From NCBI GenBank assembly GCA_007844125.1, contig CM017567.1, positions 35,747,885 through 35,811,884 on the forward strand: a stretch of DNA of 64,000 nt, given 5' to 3'. The translations under genes and the position numbers were made by a program. Under the pieces are notes generated by a model. That model ran no database searches, had not been told where the DNA came from, and worked only from the letters and a program-made list of their open reading frames with translations. This document shows, in pieces, positions 10,166-22,138 of the stretch. The DNA comes from Sinonovacula constricta (Eukaryota > Mollusca > Bivalvia > Cardiida > Solecurtidae). Positions within the stretch are counted from its first letter, which is position 1. Each line of letters starts with the position of its first letter.

Positions 10166-11252
10166 TACTTGATCTATTAATGCTAATTTGACATGTTTAT
10201 ATTGTCAAAACAACATATACCTATAAAAACGTTCTGTCTACAAAAATACTTGAGAAACTTTGTTATTTGAATTGTTTCTAATATACATAAACAATTAAAA
10301 TAACAAAGTTTCTATATTTACTCAATTTATAATTAGTATAGGTTAAACTATATGTCAGTAGTAGGTAATAAGCTCTGTTTGTCAATACTGTAGGATATAT
10401 TTATAAATAAAACACACACCAAGAAGACCACACCATCAATGTTGGTAATTGTTTTATATGATCTATTTCTCAAAATGTTCTGTTCTAATAAAAAGTAATA
10501 TGTTTACATCAACCAACAACTGTATGGTAATTTTAATATTGTCTGGAAGAATGCTGGCTCCAAAATGTGTTTAACGTCTTCTATACCAATTGAACGTCTT
10601 ACAGCGGCAGACACAGGCCAGGCAGAGACGTCTCTGGGTCAGGGGATTCATCACCGTTATCTTATTCCTAGAATAAGTACAAAAATACAATTAAATGCAT
10701 ATTCTGTAGGAAACAGTATAATCTAATTATGTTTGTGTCAAATATTTATTGTTAATTGTGACCTTCACAATAAGGCATAATTTTGACTCTGTCTATGGTT
10801 AATTCAGAGTTCGGTTTCGTTGTCTTCACGCCTTTACGTTATGTTTACTGTTGATTCATGGAAAACTAAAAGCAGGTATTGAATACACATAAAAAGCCGA
10901 TCTTTACCTTCAATCCGCTTCCATCTTGATTCATTTTCTGTGGATTTTTATTTACACGTCTGTTTTATCTTTCAGATTGATGTCAATGTTTTGCAAGCGA
11001 AAGACCGACCGGAAGTCTTACTATGACTCCCGGTGAGGGCGTTGCGAAACTGGAATATATTCCCGCACCTTAAGGAGTCAGCAGTCCCGTTACTATATGT
11101 TTTTGTTATGAGGGATTTTTTTTAACATTTGTACTGTCTTAACACCTTAAGTAGTGTTCAAATTTGTCGCTACTATGAGTTTTTTCTTGTTCCTATATTA
11201 TTCTAGATTATTCCTATAAAAGTTATTATTCCTATTAAATTACTAGGAAATT
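10166..11252. other. Intergenic
   Basis: No gene is supported. It has a 12-base palindrome AGAGACGTCTCT at 10624..10635 and a short GC-richer patch near 11010..11090 that may be part of a repeat. Otherwise featureless and AT-rich. Confidence 0.4.
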
Positions 11253-11299
11253 ATTGTTACGTGTATTTTATATAGGCAAACTGTTCGATACCAGAAGCG
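11253..11299 (+). repeat. Second solitary relative of the 77-bp satellite monomer
   Basis: ATTGTTACGTGTATTTTATA followed by TAGGCAAACTGTTCGATACC matches the array monomer (ATTGTTACATGTATTTGATA then TAGGCAAACTGTCAGATAGC) over about 45 bases. It lies about 7 kb outside the array. Confidence 0.65.
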
Positions 11300-11349
11300 T
11301 ACAACTTGTAACTACAGCTTTATTACGCAGAACAAAGAAAGCTTATTTA

Positions 11350-11644
11350 CAATAAAACCTCGTCTTAGAACCACCACGCCCAGAGGGGAACCTCCATTAA
11401 AGGGGCACATTTCTTCAGAACCGTTCTTTTTTTCTCCAATATATCTCATTTTCTCAGAACACCGAACTATTATTATTGCTTTTAAATTTTTATCATAGTC
11501 TTCTTAAATATATTAGTTACGACATCCAACATAATGATTTAACATGATGACAAAAATATTGACTGACCCACTAAGAGGACCACCTTGCTAAGTGGGACAA
11601 ATTCTAGAAGAACCAACAGCCGTCCTATTATCGAGGTTTCACTG
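11350..11644. mobile_element. pogo/Tigger-like MITE
   Basis: The right end reads ATCGAGGTTTCACTG followed by TA; the left end reads CAATAAAACCTCGTCTTAGA preceded by TA. As inverted repeats the ends share the AAACCTCG core, and a CAGTGAAACCTC-type terminus with TA target duplication is typical of the pogo branch of Tc1/mariner. The interior (about 295 bp) has no transposase and is diverged between the two ends, so this is an old non-autonomous copy. Confidence 0.6.
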
Positions 11645-11928
11645 TATACCGAATTGTTTGCCTCTGGCGTGTTAAATCATTCTTATTATTGTCGTTTATA
11701 AATAAAAACACTGTGTTTATTCATCGTCCGTATATGTGATAATGTATTTTGTTTCTTTTGGCGGCAAAAGAGGAAATAGTTCAGTTTCTTTGATTAAGAG
11801 AACACTTTTTGAAAACAACAAACGTGCATACTCATGAATTATGAAACTCATTTAAATAAGTATCAATTTTGACTATTGCCTGTATATTAAATGTGAACAT
11901 ACCATTTTTAAAAAAATGTTGTCTTTTA
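11645..11928. other. Intergenic, no feature seen
   Basis: Short AT-rich spacer between the MITE and the 37-bp array. Confidence 0.4.
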
Positions 11929-12440
11929 GTTGAGCGAATCCATAACGTTGCAACGATTTCTCTAAATATAGTGAATCAATAGCGTTGCACCGATTTCTAT
12001 TAGTTGAGTAAATCAATAGCGTTGGAACGATTTCCCTTAATTGAGCGAATCACTAACGTTGCAACGATTTCTCTTAGCTGATCGATTCAATAGCGTTGCA
12101 ACAATTTCCCTAAGTTGAGCGAATCAATAGCGTTGGAACGATTTCCCTTAGTTGAGCGAATCAATAGCGTAGCAACAATTTCTCTTAGTTGAGCGCACCA
12201 ATAGCGTTGCAACGATTTCCCTTAGGTGAGCGCATCAATAGCGTTGCAACGATTTCCCTTAGGTGAGCGCATCAATAGCGTAGCAACAATTTCTCTTAGT
12301 TGAGCGCACCAATAGCGTTGCAACGATTTCCCTTAGGTGAGCGCATCAATAGCGTTGCAACGATTTCCCTTAGGTGAGCGCATCAATAGCGTTGCAACGA
12401 TTTCCCTTAGGTGAGCGATTCAATAGCGTTGCAACGACTG
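11929..12440. repeat. 37-bp tandem array
   Basis: About 14 copies of a 37-bp unit with core GAGCGAATCAATAGCGTTGC and ACGATTTCCCTTAG. Spacing between successive AGCGTTG motifs is 37. The unit contains the palindrome CGTTGCAACG, kept in most copies. A trimer period (111 bp) is visible where variant units (AGCGTAGCAACAATTTCTC) recur. Confidence 0.95.
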
Positions 12441-12604
12441 GCTATTGCCCATGATGTATTCTCATGCATTAAAAGTTCAGAGCTACATGTATACTAATTG
12501 TAAATCTTAAAAAAGTTATAAATAGTTAGAAACCCGTCTTGACGTCTTTGGTTATTTCCTCCTTAAACAGCGCAAATATTTTCACACATTATATAGAGAT
12601 CAGG

Positions 12605-12990
12605 GGCCAATTGTATAAACGGTGGTTAATTTTTAGCCATGGTTAATGTTTGGTTTTCTGTTACATTTCGGTTAATTTGCTGCACAGCTATTGTATAAAT
12701 GTTTTCGTTAATTTAACCGGTTCCAATTTTAACCATTTTTGGTTATCTTCAACCATTCACCCAGTGGTCTGTAAAAGTTATAACCAAAAATAAAAATGGC
12801 CGCTTATTTAGTAGAAATTAGAATGTTGCATTGTGAGAAACTTTGGTTAATTTGACTTTTGGTTAAAGTTTACAGTTTGGTTAAGTAACAGAACAATTAA
12901 CTGCATTTATACAAATAGATAACCACATTGGTTAACTAACCAAGAAAGATAAAGTTAACCAGCTGTTAGAAAATAAGCAAATGTTAACCT
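12605..12990. repeat. GGTTAA-rich element with inverted ends
   Basis: GGTTAA/TTAACC occurs many times in both orientations. The left end (AATTGTATAAACGGTGGTTA) resembles the reverse complement of the right part (TTGTATAAATGCAGTTAATT), and CTGTTAC occurs near both ends in opposite orientation. This looks like a fold-back or MITE-like element, but no target duplication could be fixed. Confidence 0.5.
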
Positions 12991-13259
12991 TATTCATTGT
13001 TTATAGAATTGGGTGATGGTGTTATAATATTTGATGTATTTTTTATAATTATTTTTATGCAAATTTAACCAACTACGACAATTTACTTAAACGTGTTTTT
13101 TTTATTATACCGAAAGTATGTAATATTATCAGATAACATATACGACAAAAATAGACTGAAATTGTAATAATGAAATAAAACAAAAACAATTGCTGATAAC
13201 ATATAAGATAATATACTGAAATGTTTGTTTATTGAGTTTATTGTCCCACCAACTGTATT

Positions 13260-13500
13260 TCAGTTATCTGGAGACGGTGTCCACTTGAACTATATATAGT
13301 GCTGCCGTCACTGTGTATAGCATGCCGTGAACACCTGGCATAATACCACACCCAGTCACATTATCCTGACACTGAGCCAACTAGTCGTGGAACTACCCTT
13401 ATATTTGACTGATCGTTAGCAAGAGAGCTATACCACTACCGTTTTTTCACGGCTTTGGTATATCGCTGCTCGGAATCGAACCCTGGGCCTCGCGTACATG
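13260..13500 (-). repeat. SINE-like element related to 17903..18041
   Basis: Read on the minus strand it contains GGCTCAGTGTCAGGATAATG then TGACTGGGTG, aligning with TCGTCGGTGTCAGTATAATG then GACCGGCCGGG in the 17.9-kb element. The + strand right part also carries GGAATCGAACCCTGGG, the complement of a B-box-like sequence. Boundaries are approximate and more than one element may be joined here. Confidence 0.45.
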
Positions 13501-14343
13501 GAATCGATACTGGAATGATTATATAACAAAATACACTAAAATGGTAACAATAAAGTCAAAACTAAAGCGCTGATGGAATTTGTTTTCTATATGTGGCTAA
13601 TAATTTAATCAAAAAGAATTTTAAAAAGTTCCAACTGGAAATGTTCTTTAATTTTTATTTTAACATGAGCATACGCCGTCATTTTCTTAAAAGAAGAGGG
13701 AAATAGTACAAAATTTAACACAAAACTTCAATGTTATGATGAATTAATGAGAAGTTTTTTTAACTCGAAAGCAGTTTTGTCTAGGCATGCAAATGTTACA
13801 TTAAGGAACGTATTTATTGACATATTATATCAGGTAATATCATAATCTTGTTTATCCAGCCACGCACTGTTGATTTGTTTGAACCGAGCACATTTCGAGG
13901 CAACAATAAAACCTGATAAAATAGAAACTACACTCCTGTCAAAACTGGATCACAATCAAGCCATTTTACATACAAACCTTCTCATCAATTTGTCGTTATA
14001 AAGTGACTGGTTACTGACATGCTATGAAGTACGGACTCCGAAACAAGACAATGCGAATGCTACTAACGATGCCTTAAATGAAGAGGAAACTCAGCCACGA
14101 CAGAGAAAAATGTCGTCATTGCAGAGTGACACGGAAACGTATTCGTTTGATTGCCTTTGTTACTTTCGTTGGTTTTTGTTGTCAAGCAAAAGTCGCGTTT
14201 TCATTGTATTGTATTCATTGTGAAACTTTTTAAGCTCTTATCCGTAATATGTTCATATTTACATCGTAATGTACATCTTGTTTACATTGTATACACAGTT
14301 TATTGTAACCGTGATATTGTAAGTACACTTAAGCATTTCCACG
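13501..14343. other. Intergenic, no feature seen
   Basis: No repeat unit or gene supported. The ORF starting at 14151 owes its length to the CT/GTCT repeat downstream. Confidence 0.4.
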
Positions 14344-14509
14344 ATGGATCTCTCTCTTTCTCTGTCTGTTTCTCTCTCTGTATGTCTCTCTCTGTCCGTC
14401 TGTCTCTCTCTCTGTCTCTCTCTCTCTGTCTGTCTCTATCTGTCTCTATGTCTGTATGTCTGTCCGTCTGTCTCTCTCTGTCTTTGTCTGCTCTCTCTGT
14501 CTCTCTGTC

Positions 14510-14540
<31 letters not shown>

Positions 14541-14585
14541 TTCTCTCTCTCTCTGTCTCTCTTTGTCTCTCTCTGTTTCTCTCTG

Positions 14586-14622
<37 letters not shown>
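14344..14622. repeat. CT/GTCT low-complexity tract
   Basis: About 280 bp of CTCT, CTGT and GTCT units. All six-frame ORFs over it (Ser/Leu/Cys or Arg/Glu/Asp/Thr-Gln rich) are repeat shadows. Confidence 0.95.
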
Positions 14623-15346
14623 CTGCAAGCGAGTCCAATAAACACGCTTTGATCCTCTCACAATCCCAGTTTTCCTCTCTCTTCGGGTCTGTCAAAGCAA
14701 TATCCAAACTTGCCATCCTTAGTACAAATATCTAAACTTAGAACTTAGAACAACCGATCGATAAGTATGTTGATACAGTCTGAAACTACTAAATGGCATT
14801 ACTTTAAGTTGAAACATACGTGTTTCCAATCATGTAGAGATTTCGTGTTGCTTTGAAATATTTGACTATAGTAGGTCGCGAAACTGTTTTCAAGAGGACT
14901 TTGATGTGCGATGTTTTGTAAATAAAAACCCAAGCTCATCCTTTGATCTTTCAAGCTCTAGCCTTTATACATCTTACTTCTGTAAGGTAAAGTATGAGTG
15001 TCCATAAAGCCGAGTGCTATAGAGTAAGTTACGTTCATTTATGACAAAGCCACACCTGTGTACCGATCCTACATTACAGGAGATGATTCAACTTAGTAAT
15101 ATGGTTCGTGTCACATAATATATAAATAAATACGCTGTGTTTATTCTAAAATAATCAGCACAAATCTAGATTTGAAAATGTTTTCTTCTGCAGATATGTT
15201 TATAGTTATACAATTTCGTATAAAAACGAGCGCGTGCAGGCCAGTCAGATCGGTAGTGCCATTCGTCAGTGTTAAAGTAATTAAAGTTCGATCCTGTCCA
15301 CGCCGGTTTCGTTGTCATAATCTTACACCTCATGATAAAAGTCAAA
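14623..15346. other. Left flank of the 62-bp array
   Basis: No gene supported. Immediately before the array it has GGTTTCGTTGTCATAATC; a related GGTTTCGTTGTCTTCACG occurs near 10810, perhaps marking a repeat shared with that region. Confidence 0.35.
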
Positions 15347-17060
15347 TATGAACGCTGTGATAATTATGTGCATGTCTAGATTACAACGCATTCATAATTA
15401 CGTGTATGTCTAGTCGAACACTTATAATTATGTGTATATCTAATAAAACGCATTAATAATCACATGTATGTCTAGCCGAACACCAATAATTATTTGAATG
15501 TCTGGTTGGACGCATTCATAATTACGTGTATGTCTAGTCTAACACTCATAATTATTTGTATGTCTAATAGAACGCATTCATAACTATGTGTATGTCTAGT
15601 CGAACACTCATAATTATTTGTATATCTAATAGAACGCATTCATAATTACGTGTATGTCTAGTCGAACGCTCATAATTATTTGTATGTCTAATAGAACGCA
15701 TTCATAATTACGTGTATGTCTTGTCAAACACTCATAAATATTTGTATTCTAATAGAACGCATTCATAATTACGTGCATTTCTAGTCAAACACTAATAATT
15801 ATTTGTATATTTAATAGAACGCATTCATTAAGACCTTTATGTCTAGTCGAACACTCATAATTATTTGTATGTATAGTTAGACGCATTTATAATTACGTGT
15901 ATGTCTAGTCGAACGCTCATACTTATTTGTATATCTAATAGAACGCATTCGTTATTACGTGTATGTTTTGTTGAACACTCACAATTATTTATATTCTAAT
16001 AGAACGCATTTATAATAACGTGCATGTCTAGTCGAGCACTCATAATTATTTGTATATCTAATAGAACGCATTCATTGATACTTTTATGTCTAGTCGAACA
16101 CTCATAATTATTTATATGTATAGTAGGACGCATTTATAATTACGTGTATGTCTAGACGAACTCTTATTATTGCTTGTATATCTAATATAACGCATTCATA
16201 ATTATGTATATATTGTCGAACACTCATAATTATTTGTATGTCTAATAGAACGCATTCATAATTACGCGCATGTCTAGTCGAACGCTCATAATTATTTGTA
16301 TATCTAATAGAGCGCATTCATAATTACGTGTATGTCTAGTCGAACGCTCATAATTATTTGTATATCTAATAGAACGCATTCATAATTACGTGCATGTCTA
16401 GTCGAACACTGATAATTATTTGTATATCTAATAGAACGCATTAATAAATATCTTTATGTCTAGTCGAACACGCATAGTTATTTTTATGTCCAATAGAACA
16501 CATTCATAATTACGTGTATGTCTAGTCGAACACTCATAATTATTAGTTTGTCTAATAGAACGCATTCATAATTACGTGTATGTCTAGTCAAACACTCATA
16601 ATTATTTGTATGTTTAAAAGAACGCATTCATAATTACGTGTATGCCTATTTGAACATTTATCGTTATGTGTATGTGTTGTTGTACACATTCATAATTACG
16701 TGTATGTCCAGCTGAACACTCATTATTATTTGTGTATCAGGTTGAAAGCATTCATTACGTGTATGGCAAGTCGAAAACTTCTAATTGTTTGTATATATAG
16801 TTGAACGCATTCATAATTATTTGTATGTCCAGCTGAACACTTATTATTATTTGTCTATCAGGTTGAAAGCATTCATTACGTGTATGGCAAGTCGAAAACT
16901 TCTAATTGTTTGTATATATAGTTGAACGCATTCATAATTATTTGTATGTCCAGTTGTCTACAAATAATTGCTTCTATGTCTAGTTGAAAGCATTCATAAT
17001 TACGTGTATGTCTAGTCGGACACTCATAATTAGTTATTCTAATTATTTTATTACTTGAAC
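15347..17060. repeat. 62-bp dimeric satellite, array 1
   Basis: About 27 dimers. Each has subunit A (GAACGCATTCATAATTACGT then GTATGTCTAGTC, 32 bp) and subunit B (GAACACTCATAATTATTTGT then ATGTCTAATA, 30 bp), which are themselves related. Successive GAACGC motifs at 15570 and 15632 fix the 62-bp period. The array starts at GAACGCTGTGATAATTATGT, the same sequence that opens array 2 at 22145, and its right end is more diverged. Confidence 0.95.
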
Positions 17061-17549
17061 GCTTTCGTAATTATATGTAACAAAATACGTCTTCTACAAG
17101 TTCTAAGTTCTGAATAACAATTTATTTACCATTTAAACATTTTCTTACTGAATAACTAGTGATAAAAATACCGGGTTCGTATTAGCGCTAATACCCGTTG
17201 CTTCTTTAATCTAACCTTCATCCCTTAACTTTAACAAGTTATTTAATGCATATTTCTATACTATAATATTATCAGGTATAATTCAGTTGCCTTATCTGTA
17301 TGCAATGAACCATTATCTCATGTGCACGAACTCCGAATCGTGTCGTTTTGTCAGCAAATATGGAGATAATGGGGATTCCAAAGCCTGTTTATGATGGGTT
17401 TTGCTAACTATTGGAATGATAAACGGTTAAATTGCGTGCGACTTTACAAGTTATTTATTTTAAGAATTCTGCATATCTGTATATCCCCGCTGCAAACATA
17501 CGGGGTCTTGCGTAGTCAAAACAGTTTGTCTTAAATCGGGAATAAGTTG
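17061..17549. other. Intergenic, no feature seen
   Basis: AT-rich spacer; nothing supported. Confidence 0.4.
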
Positions 17550-17552
17550 CGA

Positions 17553-17715
17553 AGTGTGTGTGCGTGAGAGTGTTTTCCATTGTCATGTGTGTTTCAAGTT
17601 GTTGCTTTGTAAGGCTGTTGTATTTAGTAGTGTGTGTGTGTGCGTGCGCGCGTGCGTGCGTTTTGGCGTTTGTGCGTGCGCGCGTGTACGTGTCTGTTAT
17701 GTGTTGCGTGTGTGT
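17553..17715. repeat. GT/GC alternating low-complexity tract
   Basis: GTGTGTGTGTGCGTGCGCGCGTGCGTGCG-type alternating purine-pyrimidine sequence, strongest at about 17628..17695 and of the type prone to Z-DNA. Overlapping ORFs with Cys/Val/Arg repeats are shadows. Confidence 0.85.
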
Positions 17716-17902
17716 TGTGTTTCAGAGATGCCTTGTTATTTGGGTTTCACGGTTGTTAACCTTACGTTCTTCGTTGTGTGAAATATAAAATGTTAAATAA
17801 TCGATACAATTGTCAAAGATAGGTTAAGGCGTTTTTTAAAAGATAATGTGATTAAGATCAAGTCTTGTTTGGCAAAGTGTTAAACTCTGAACCTTATTAA
17901 GG

Positions 17903-18041
17903 GGATGGGATGGGATGGGATTAGCCGGCATTTTTGCCGATACTGCGCAGCGACATTTCTATCATTATAGCACAGGGGCACTTATGAGGTGCCCAGGGAC
18001 TGAACCCGGCCGGTCCATTATACTGACACCGACGAGTCAGG
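17903..18041 (-). mobile_element. SINE-like insertion with 11-bp target duplication
   Basis: The 139-bp segment is flanked by the direct repeat CCTTATTAAGG at 17892..17902 and 18042..18052. On the minus strand it begins CTGACTCGTCGGTGTCAGTA, holds a B-box-like GGTTCAGTCCC and ends in an (ATCCC)n simple tail, the organisation of a short retroposon. The intact duplication shows it was inserted as a unit. Close relatives should be common in the genome if it is an active SINE family. Confidence 0.7.
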
Positions 18042-18052
18042 CCTTATTAAGG

Positions 18053-18379
18053 TAAAATATTAATGTGTTATAAATTTCTCAGATTTATAGTATACACATT
18101 TGTTGATAATGTAATAAAACTTGTATGCCTTTTGATGATTAGATGTTTAAAAACTTGTATATCTGTCACACCGAGTATAGTTTACATTAACTTTTCTGTT
18201 CTTTGTTTCACAATTCGATTCAAGCACTGAAAACCAACCATGTACTTGATTTATCAAAATATGAGAATCAACTTTCTTAAATCACAGAAATTACTCAAAA
18301 TATGCATTAAAATAATGAGATATCAAAGATATAAAATAGCAAAAAATACTTTGACGGCAAATAGGAACTTCTGTTGACA
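18053..18379. other. Intergenic, no feature seen
   Basis: AT-rich spacer before the A/G-rich run; nothing supported. Confidence 0.4.
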
Positions 18380-18443
18380 TTAAAAAAAAAGAAAGAAAGA
18401 AAAAAAAAAAAAGAAAAAAAGAAAGAAAAAAAAAAAAGAAAAT
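18380..18443. repeat. A/G-rich run
   Basis: AAAG/A-rich run that precedes the 95-bp block, as at the left edge of the window. Confidence 0.8.
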
Positions 18444-18540
18444 TGCCACATGGCCTTGAGAAAAAGGCGCTGTGCCAAATAGTATAGTTCACTTATACAT
18501 GTGGGGAGAATGTCGTCTGGCTAATTTGTGGTGCGCCAGT
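18444..18540. repeat. Dispersed 95-bp block, copy B
   Basis: Second copy of the block at 120..214. It ends with GTGGTGCGCCAGT, and the 77-bp satellite starts immediately afterwards, so the block forms the exact left edge of the array. Confidence 0.75.
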
Positions 18541-21500
18541 AAACTCCATAAGACAGAGGTAAGATATTGTTACATGTATTTGATATAGGCAAACTGTCAG
18601 ATAGCACCTTTAAGCCTAAACTCCCTAAGACAGAGGTAAGATATTGTTACATGTATTTGATATAGGCAAACTGTCAGATAGCACCTTTAAGCCTAAACTC
18701 CCTAAGACAGAGGTAAGATATTGTTACATGTGTATTTGATATAGGCAAACTGTCAGATAGCACCTTTAAGCCTAAACTCCCTAAGACAGAGGTAAGATAT
18801 TGTTACATGTATTTGATATAGACAAACTGTCAGATAGCACCTTTAAGCCTAAACTCCCTAAGACAGAGGTAAGATATTGTTACATGTGTATTGGATATAG
18901 GCAAACTGTCAGATAGCACCTTTAAGCCTAAACTCCCTAAGACAGAGGTAAGATATTGTTACATGTATTTGATATAGGCAAACTGTCAGATAGCATCTTT
19001 AAGCCTAAACTCCCTAAGACAGAGGTAAGATATTGTTACATGTATATGATATAGGCAAACTGTCAGATAGCATCTTTAAGCCTAAACTCCCTAAGACAGA
19101 GGTAAGATATTGTTACATGTATTTGATATAGGCAAACTGTCAGATAGCACCTTTAAGCCTAAACTCCCTAAGACAGAGGTAAGATATTGTTACATGTATT
19201 TGATATAGGCAAACTGTCAGATAGCACCTTTAAGCCTAAACTCCCTAAGACAGAGGTAAGATATTGTTACATGTGTATTTGATATAGGCAAACTGTCAGA
19301 TAGCACCTTTAAGCCTAAACTCCCTAAGACAGAGGTAAGATATTGTTACATGTATTTGATATAGACAAACTGTCAGATAGCACCTTTAAGCCTAAACTCC
19401 CTAAGACAGAGGTAAGATATTGTTACATGTGTATTGGATATAGGCAAACTGTCAGATAGCACCTTTAAGCCTAAACTCCCTAAGACAGAGGTAAGATATT
19501 GTTACATGTATTTGATATAGGCAAACTGTCAGATAGCATCTTTAAGCCTAAACTCCCTAAGACAGAGGTAAGATATTGTTACATGTATATGATATAGGCA
19601 AACTGTCAGATAGCATCTTTAAGCCTAAACTCCCTAAGACAGAGGTAAGATATTGTTACATGTATTTGATATAGGCAAACTGTCAGATAGCACCTTTAAG
19701 CCTAAACTCTCTAAGACAGAGGTAAGATATTGTTACATGTATTTGATATAGACAAACTGTCAGATAGCACCTTTAAGCCTAAACTCTCTAAGACAGAGGT
19801 AGCACCTTAGCTAAACTCTCTAAGACAGAGGTAAGATATTGTTACATGTATTTGATATAGACAAACTGTCAGATAGCACCTTTAAGCCTAAACTCTCTAA
19901 GACAGAGGTAAGATATTGTTACATGTATTTGATATAGACAAACTGTCAGATAGCACCTTTAAGCCTAAACTCTCTAAGACAGAGGTAAGATATTGTTACA
20001 TGTATTTGATATAGACAAACTGTCAGATAGCACCTTTAAGCCTTAACTCCCTAAGACAGAGGTAAGATATTGTTACATGTATTTGATATAGGCAAACTGT
20101 CAGATAGCACCTTTAAGCCTAAACTCCCTAAGACAGAGGTAAGATATTGTTACATGTATTTGATATAGGCAAACTGTCAGATAGCACCTTTAAGCCTAAA
20201 CTCCCTAAGACAGAGGTAAGATATTGTTACATGTATTTGATATAGGCAAACTGTCAGATAGCACCTTTAAGCCTAAACTCTCTAAGACAGAGGTAAGATA
20301 TTGTTACATGTATTTGATATAGACAAACTGTCAGATAGCACCTTTAAGCCTTAACTCCCTAAGACAGAGGTAAGATATTGTTACATGTATTTGATATAGG
20401 CAAACTGTCAGATAGCACCTTTAAGCCTAAACTCCCTAAGACAGAGGTAAGATATTGTTACATGTATTTGATATAGACAAACTGTCAGATAGCACCTTTA
20501 AGCCTAAACTCCCTAAGACAGAGGTAAGATATTGTTACATGTATTTGATATAGGCAAACTGTCAGATAGCACCTTTAAGCCTTAAATCCCTAAGACAGAG
20601 GTAAGATATTGTTACATGTATTTGATATAGGCAAACTGTCAGATAGCACCTTTAAGCCTAAACTCCCTAAGACAGAGGTAAGATATTGTTACATGTATTT
20701 GATATAGGCAAACTGTCAGATAGCACCTTTAAGCCTAAACTCCCTAAGACAGAGGTAAGATATTGTTACGTGTATTTGATATAGGCAAACTGTCAGATAG
20801 CACCTTTAAGCCTAAACTCCCTAAGACAGAGGTAAGATATTGTTACATGTATTTGATATAGGCAAACTGTCAGATAGCACCTTTAAGCCTAAACTCCGTC
20901 AGACGGAGGTAAGATATTGTTACATGTGTATTTGATATAGACAAACTGTCAGATAGCACCTTTAAGCCTAAACTCTCTAAGACAGAGGTAAGATATTGTT
21001 ACATGTATTTCATATAGACAAACTGTCAGATAGCACCTTTAAGCCTGAACTCCCTAAGACAGAGGTAAGATATTGTTACATGTATTTGATATAGGCAAAC
21101 TGTCAGATAGCACCTTTAAGCCTAAACGCACTAAGACAGAGGTAAGATATTGTTACATGTATTTCATATAGACAAACTGTCAGATAGCACCTTTAAGCCT
21201 GAAACTCCCTAAGACAGAGGTAAGATATTGTTACGTGTATTTGATATAGACAATCTGTCAGATAGCACCTTTACGCCTGAACTCCCTAAGACAGAGGTAA
21301 GATATTGTTACATGTATTTGATATAGGCAAACTGTCAGATAGCACCTTTAAGCCTAAACTCTCTAAGACAGAGGTAAGATATTGTTACATGTATTTGATA
21401 TAGGCAAACTGTCAGATAGCACCTTTAAGCCTTAACTCCCTAAGACAGAGGTAAGATATTGATACATGTATTTGATATAGGCAAACTGTCAGATAGCACC

Positions 21501-22115
21501 TTTAAGCCTAAACTCCCTAAGACAGAGGTAAGATATTGTTACATGTATTTGATATAGAAAAACTGTCAGATAGCACCTTTAATCCTTAACTCCCTAAGAC
21601 AGGTGTAAGATATTGTTACATGTATTTGATATAGAAAAACTGTCAGATAGCATCTTTAAGCCTAAACTCCCTAAGACAGAGGTAAGATATTGTTACATGT
21701 GTATTTGATATAGGCAAACTGTCAGATAGCACCTTTAAGCCTAAACTCCCTAAGACAGAGGTAAGATATTGTTACATGTATTTGATATAGAAAAACTGTC
21801 AGATAGCACCTTTAAGCCTTAACTCCGTAAGACAGAGGTAAGATATTGTTACATGTATTTGATATAGACAAACTGTCAGATAACACCTTTAAGCCTAAAC
21901 TCCATAAGACAGAGGTAAGATATTGTTACATGTATTTGATATAGACAAACTGTCAGATAGCACCTTTAAGCCTTAACTCCGTAAGACAGAGGTAAGATAT
22001 TGTTACATGTATTTGATATAGACAAACTGTCAGATAACACCTTTAAGCCTAAACTCCCTAAGACAGAGGTAAGATATTGTTACATGTATTTGATATAGAA
22101 AAACTGTCAGATAGC
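18541..22115. repeat. 77-bp satellite array
   Basis: About 46 head-to-tail copies of a 77-bp monomer (GCCTAAACTCCCTAAGACAG, AGGTAAGATATTGTTACATG, TATTTGATATAGGCAAACTG, TCAGATAGCACCTTTAA); units at 18614 and 18691 are exactly 77 apart. Some are 79 bp through an extra TG (TGTGTATTTG). A 7-monomer block of 543 bp is repeated in tandem: the variant TTGGATATAG occurs at 18891 and 19434, and GTATATGAT at 19042 and 19585. One scrambled or deleted unit lies near 19798..19815. The array contains no gene. Confidence 0.97.
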
Positions 22116-22138
22116 TGTGTTTCTGGTTATGAGTTCAA

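Noticed and set aside
14151..14735. 194-codon Ser/Leu-rich ORF
   Set aside because: Its length comes from the CT/GTCT repeat and the start is not convincing.
15347..17060. CRISPR-like regular repeats
   Set aside because: The units are contiguous with no unique spacers and the genome is eukaryotic. The same applies to 18541..22115, 55895..56675 and 61780..64000.
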